This document shows, piece after piece, positions 60,469 through 64,000 of a stretch of DNA of 64,000 nt; the stretch's first letter is position 1; each line of letters opens with the position of its first letter. The notes beneath the pieces are model-generated. The model searched no databases and was not told the origin of the DNA. It was given only the letters and a program-made list of their open reading frames with translations. A program made the position numbers and the translations under genes. The DNA comes from Massilia sp. Root418 (GTDB lineage Bacteria; Pseudomonadota; Gammaproteobacteria; Burkholderiales; Burkholderiaceae_D): contig NZ_LMEC01000023.1 of NCBI RefSeq assembly GCF_001425265.1, positions 124,001 through 188,000 on the forward strand. The letters are read 5' to 3'.

Positions 60469-61362
60469 ATGAACAGCCTTTACCAATCCTCCATCAAGTC
60501 CCTGCCACTGCTCGGCCACGGCAAAGTCCGCGATAACTACGCTGTCGGCGACGACAAGATCCTGATCGTCACCACCGACCGCCTGTCGGCCTTCGACGTC
60601 GTCATGAACGAGCCGATTCCGGGCAAGGGCATGGTCCTGAACCAGATGAGCGATTTCTGGTTCGAGAAACTGGGCCACATCGTGCCCAACCACCTGACCG
60701 GCGTGGCGCCGGAATCGGTGGTGGCGCCGGACGAAGTGGAGCAGGTAAAGGGCCGCGCGGTAGTGGCCAAGCGCCTCAAGCCCATCATGGTGGAAGCGGT
60801 GGTGCGCGGCTACATCATCGGCTCCGGCTGGAAGGACTACCAGGATACCGGCAGCATCTGCGGCATCGCCCTGCCGGCCGGCCTGCAGCAGGCTGAAAAG
60901 CTGCCCGAGCCGCTGTTCACCCCGGCCGCCAAGGCGGACCTGGGCGAGCATGATGAAAACATCAGCTTTGCCGAAATGGAAAGCCGCATCGGCGCCGAAC
61001 TGGCCGCCAGGATGCGCGACACCAGCATCGCGCTGTACAAGGCCGCCGCCGAATACGCCGCCACCAAGGGCATCATCATCGCCGACACCAAGTTCGAATT
61101 CGGCCTGGACGAAAACGGCGTGATGCACCTGATGGACGAAGTGCTGACCGCCGACTCGTCGCGCTTCTGGCCGGCCGATTCCTACCAGCCCGGCATGTCG
61201 CCGCCGTCGTTCGACAAGCAGTTCGTGCGCGACTACCTGGAAACCCTGACCTGGGGCAAAACCGCACCGGCGCCCGCGCTGCCGGCCGACGTGATCAACA
61301 AGACCCAGGCCAAGTACTTCGAAGCCATTGAACGCCTGACCGGCGAGAAGCTGAAGGTATAA
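60469..61362 (+). CDS. purC: Phosphoribosylaminoimidazole-succinocarboxamide synthase
   Basis: PurC joins CAIR and aspartate with ATP to form SAICAR. The 297-residue product begins [20 protein letters not shown] and contains the KVRDNY motif, [10 protein letters not shown], the [13 protein letters not shown] loop and DTKFEFG. The in-frame region upstream overlaps the fba terminator, so ATG at 60,469 is used. First gene of purC-purE-purK. Confidence 0.97.
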   Translation: MNSLYQSSIKSLPLLGHGKVRDNYAVGDDKILIVTTDRLSAFDVVMNEPIPGKGMVLNQMSDFWFEKLGHIVPNHLTGVAPESVVAPDEVEQVKGRAVVAKRLKPIMVEAVVRGYIIGSGWKDYQDTGSICGIALPAGLQQAEKLPEPLFTPAAKADLGEHDENISFAEMESRIGAELAARMRDTSIALYKAAAEYAATKGIIIADTKFEFGLDENGVMHLMDEVLTADSSRFWPADSYQPGMSPPSFDKQFVRDYLETLTWGKTAPAPALPADVINKTQAKYFEAIERLTGEKLKV

Positions 61363-61364
61363 GC

Positions 61365-61862
61365 ATGGCTGAAAACAAACCCCTGGTCGGCGTCATCATG
61401 GGCTCGTCTTCGGACTGGGACGTGATGCAGAACGCGGTGGCCGTGCTCAAGCAGTTCGGCGTGCCCTTCGAAGCGCAGGTCATTTCCGCGCACCGCATGC
61501 CCGACGAGATGTACGCCTACGCCAAGAGCGCCCGCGCGCGCGGCCTGCGCGCCATCATCGCCGGCGCCGGCGGCGCCGCCCACCTGCCGGGCATGGTGGC
61601 CGCCATGACCATCGTGCCGGTGCTGGGCGTGCCGGTGCCGTCCAAGTACCTGCGCGGCGAGGACTCGCTGCTGTCCATCGTGCAGATGCCCAAGGGCGTG
61701 CCGGTGGCCACTTTCGCCATCGGCGAAGCGGGTGCCGCCAATGCCGCGCTGACCGCGGTGGCCATGATCGCCGCCACCGACGACGCGCTGGCCGACAAGC
61801 TGGAAGCCTTCCGCGTCCAGCAAACCGGCGTGGCCCAGGCCATGACCTTACCGCTTGAATAA
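61365..61862 (+). CDS. purE: N5-carboxyaminoimidazole ribonucleotide mutase
   Basis: PurE moves the carboxyl group of N5-CAIR to give CAIR. The 165-residue protein has the GSSSDWDVM phosphate-binding loop and the catalytic SAHRMPDEM, then [11 protein letters not shown]. It starts two bases after the purC stop, so the genes are coupled. Confidence 0.97.
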   Translation: MAENKPLVGVIMGSSSDWDVMQNAVAVLKQFGVPFEAQVISAHRMPDEMYAYAKSARARGLRAIIAGAGGAAHLPGMVAAMTIVPVLGVPVPSKYLRGEDSLLSIVQMPKGVPVATFAIGEAGAANAALTAVAMIAATDDALADKLEAFRVQQTGVAQAMTLPLE

Positions 61863-61866
61863 CGCA

Positions 61867-63090
61867 ATGAGCAATTCGAAGTCTTTACCGCCGCAGTCCG
61901 CGCCGCAGTCCACTCCCTTCCTGCCCAGCGCCAGTCCGCAAGCCTGGCTGGGCGTGATGGGAGGCGGCCAACTGGGCCGCATGTTCGCACAAGCCGCACA
62001 AAGCATGGGCTACCAGGTGGCCGTGCTGGAACCATCCGACGACTGCCCGGCAGGGCAGGTTGCGCAGCGCCTGATCAACGCCGGCTACAGCGACAGCCAG
62101 GGGCTGGACGTGCTGGCCGCGCAGTGCTTCGCCGTCACCACCGAGTTCGAGAACGTGCCGGCCGGCAGCCTGTCGCGCCTGTCGCAGCACGTCTTCGTGG
62201 CGCCCGATGCGCACGGCGTGTCGGTGGCGCAGGACCGCATCGCTGAAAAACGCTTCTTTGTCGGCTGCGCCGCCAAGTCCGGCGTGCAGCCGGCGCCGCA
62301 CAAGGTCATCGCCTCGCAGGAGGACATCGCCGCCATCGGCGACGAGCTGCTGCCCGGCATCCTGAAAACCGTGCGCATGGGCTACGACGGCAAGGGCCAG
62401 GTGCGCGTGCGCACCCGCGAGGACGTGCGCGCCGCGTTTGAATCGATGGGGCAGGTGACCTGCCTGCTGGAGAAAATGCTGCCGCTGGCCTACGAAGTGT
62501 CGGTGCTCACCGCGCGCGGCGCGGACGGCCAGTCGGTGGTCTACCCGATCGCCGAGAACGTGCACCGCGACGGCATCCTGTTCACCACCACGGTGCCGGG
62601 TCCCAACGTGTCCGACGATTGCGCCAGGAAGGCGCAGGCGGCGGCGCAAGCCATCGTGGCCGAGCTCGGCTACGTGGGCGTGCTGTGCATCGAATTTTTC
62701 GTGCTGGAAGACGGTTCGCTGGTGGTCAACGAAATGGCGCCGCGTCCGCACAACAGCGGGCACTACACCATGGACGCCTGCGTCACCAGCCAGTTCGCGC
62801 AGCAGGTGCGCGCCATGGCGCGCCTGCCGCTGGGCGACGTGCGCCAGCACTCGCCGGCCGTGATGCTCAACATCCTGGGCGACCTCTGGTTCACCGACAG
62901 CACCGACAGCACGCGCGAGCCGGCCTGGGACCAGGTGCTGGCCCTGCCGGGCGCCAATCTGCACCTGTACGGCAAGGACGACCCGCGCCGCGCGCGCAAG
63001 ATGGGCCACCTGACCTTTGTCGCGCCCACCCTGGCCGAAGCGCAGCGGCAGCTCAACGCCGCCTGCGCCATCCTGGGCATCGCACCGTGA
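61867..63090 (+). CDS. purK: N5-carboxyaminoimidazole ribonucleotide synthase
   Basis: PurK carboxylates AIR using ATP and bicarbonate. The 407-residue ATP-grasp protein has [20 protein letters not shown] near the N-terminus, FENVPA, GYDGKGQ, ARGADGQ and [14 protein letters not shown]. Residues 1-28 are a Ser/Pro/Gln-rich extension. ATG at 61,867 is four bases past the purE stop. The stop overlaps the next gene's GTG start. Confidence 0.97.
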   Translation: MSNSKSLPPQSAPQSTPFLPSASPQAWLGVMGGGQLGRMFAQAAQSMGYQVAVLEPSDDCPAGQVAQRLINAGYSDSQGLDVLAAQCFAVTTEFENVPAGSLSRLSQHVFVAPDAHGVSVAQDRIAEKRFFVGCAAKSGVQPAPHKVIASQEDIAAIGDELLPGILKTVRMGYDGKGQVRVRTREDVRAAFESMGQVTCLLEKMLPLAYEVSVLTARGADGQSVVYPIAENVHRDGILFTTTVPGPNVSDDCARKAQAAAQAIVAELGYVGVLCIEFFVLEDGSLVVNEMAPRPHNSGHYTMDACVTSQFAQQVRAMARLPLGDVRQHSPAVMLNILGDLWFTDSTDSTREPAWDQVLALPGANLHLYGKDDPRRARKMGHLTFVAPTLAEAQRQLNAACAILGIAP

Positions 63091-64000
63091 CCGCAGCGCT
63101 CGACCTGGCCGCCATCCGCGCGGCCGCCGTCCTGCTGGAAGCGGGCAAGCTGGTGGCCTTTCCCACCGAGACCGTGTACGGCCTCGGCGCGGACGCTGAA
63201 AACCCGCAGGCCGTGGCGGCCATCTACGCCGCCAAGGGCCGGCCGCAGGACCATCCCGTCATCGTGCACGTCGCGCCGGGCGCCGACCTCGGCTACTGGT
63301 GCAGCGACATCCCCGACGAAGCGTACCAACTGGCCCAAGCCTTCTGGCCCGGTCCGCTGACCATGATCCTCAAGCGCAACGAACACATTCCCGACGCCGT
63401 CTCCGGCGGCCAGGACACGGTGGGCATGCGCTGCCCGTCGCATCCGGTGGCCATTGCCTTGCTGAGCGCCTTCAAGGGCGGCAAGGGCGGGGTGGCGGCG
63501 CCGTCCGCCAACAAGTTCGGCAACGTCAGCCCCACCACCGCGCAGCACGTGCGCGACGAGTTCGGCGCCATGGTGCTGGACGACGCGCAAGCGGCCGAAG
63601 CCGCCGCGCACGCCTACGCTGCCGCCATCACCGCCAGCATGGCGGACCCGGCCGACGCAGGCCCTGGCAGCGCGGTTGCCAACGCCGGCCCGGCCGGCAC
63701 GCCGGCAGTAAATGCAGCAGCTGCGGCAGCGGCAGCGGCAGCGCTGCGCCTGGCCGTGCTGGACGGCGGCTCCAGCCAGGTCGGCATCGAATCGACCATC
63801 CTCGACCTGTCGCGCCTGGCCACGCACGGCCCGGTGCTGCTGCGCCCCGGCCACATCGGCGCGCAGGACATCGCCGACGTCATCGGCGTGATGCCCAACC
63901 TGCCGGACCAGACCGCGCCGCGCGCCTCCGGCACGCTGGAATCGCACTACGCGCCGAAAGCCCCGGTCGCCCTGGTCGACGGCGCCGCGCTGGCGGACAC
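63087..64000 (+). CDS. tsaC: L-threonylcarbamoyladenylate synthase (partial, runs off right edge)
   Basis: TsaC/Sua5 makes threonylcarbamoyl-AMP for the t6A modification of tRNAs reading ANN codons. Reading from GTG at 63,087, inside the purK stop, about 304 codons are open to the window end. Conserved segments are [67 protein letters not shown] and the Sua5-type [18 protein letters not shown] ~57-residue Ala-rich insertion (167-223) interrupts the domain just before LDGGSS. The open frame past HYAPKAP favours the longer Sua5 form with a C-terminal domain. Confidence 0.9.
   Translation, partial: MTAALDLAAIRAAAVLLEAGKLVAFPTETVYGLGADAENPQAVAAIYAAKGRPQDHPVIVHVAPGADLGYWCSDIPDEAYQLAQAFWPGPLTMILKRNEHIPDAVSGGQDTVGMRCPSHPVAIALLSAFKGGKGGVAAPSANKFGNVSPTTAQHVRDEFGAMVLDDAQAAEAAAHAYAAAITASMADPADAGPGSAVANAGPAGTPAVNAAAAAAAAAALRLAVLDGGSSQVGIESTILDLSRLATHGPVLLRPGHIGAQDIADVIGVMPNLPDQTAPRASGTLESHYAPKAPVALVDGAALAD

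Overview
The window looks like chromosomal DNA of a GC-rich betaproteobacterium of the order Burkholderiales, most probably family Oxalobacteraceae (Massilia / Duganella / Janthinobacterium group). This rests on gene order and protein style (hda-HAD-pcnB-folK-panB, recA-recX, sucCD-FHA-pilA, pgk-pyk-fba-purC-purE-purK) and on a family of short palindromic repeats (about 32-39 bp, ends GTAGGGCGGGTTA and TAACCCGCC) scattered between genes. The genus is an inference. No rRNA, tRNA, CRISPR array or complete insertion sequence was seen.

Layout. 1-4,865: putrescine import and catabolism (end of an aminotransferase, PotG/PotH/PotI-type transporter, aldehyde dehydrogenase). 4,980-9,811 (minus): an overlapping housekeeping operon hda, HAD phosphatase, pcnB, folK, a DMT-like membrane protein, panB. 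9,848-12,113: an AI-2E-type permease divergent from purM. 12,228-13,853: a small accessory island with an MntA/HepT (type VII) toxin-antitoxin pair, an 87-residue unknown ORF and a frameshifted remnant of a type VI secretion hcp gene, the last absent from a simple ORF listing. 13,854-18,686: small redox and catabolic units (flavodoxin, an enoyl-CoA hydratase homologue with an export-like N-terminus, a LysR regulator divergent from an SDR/tautomerase/DsbA-like operon, an NTF2-like protein).

18,720-37,000 (minus strand throughout): a response regulator and sensor kinase, a two-subunit Na+/solute symporter, six consecutive paralogous secreted S9 (prolyl-oligopeptidase family) peptidases, then a PPi-dependent phosphofructokinase. 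Spacing is tight, so much of this may be one transcription unit; an extracellular peptide-scavenging system is a reasonable inference. The first-transcribed peptidase has lost its catalytic serine.

37,161-46,352: recA (with an SOS box) and recX, a DUF2889 protein, sucCD, an FHA protein, a type IV pilin gene with a textbook sigma-54 promoter and upstream palindromes, a YcgR-like PilZ protein, moaC and a BepA-like M48 metalloprotease. 46,499-52,774: a single 2,091-codon gene whose product carries a papain-like cysteine protease domain followed by a beta-lactamase/PBP-like serine hydrolase domain behind some 1,500 residues I do not recognise; this is the most novel object in the window. 52,795-56,349: small hydrolase, zinc-finger and AzlCD transporter genes. 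56,413-64,000: lower glycolysis (pgk, pyk, fba), purine synthesis (purC, purE, purK) and a truncated tsaC/sua5-type gene with an alanine-rich insertion running off the right edge.
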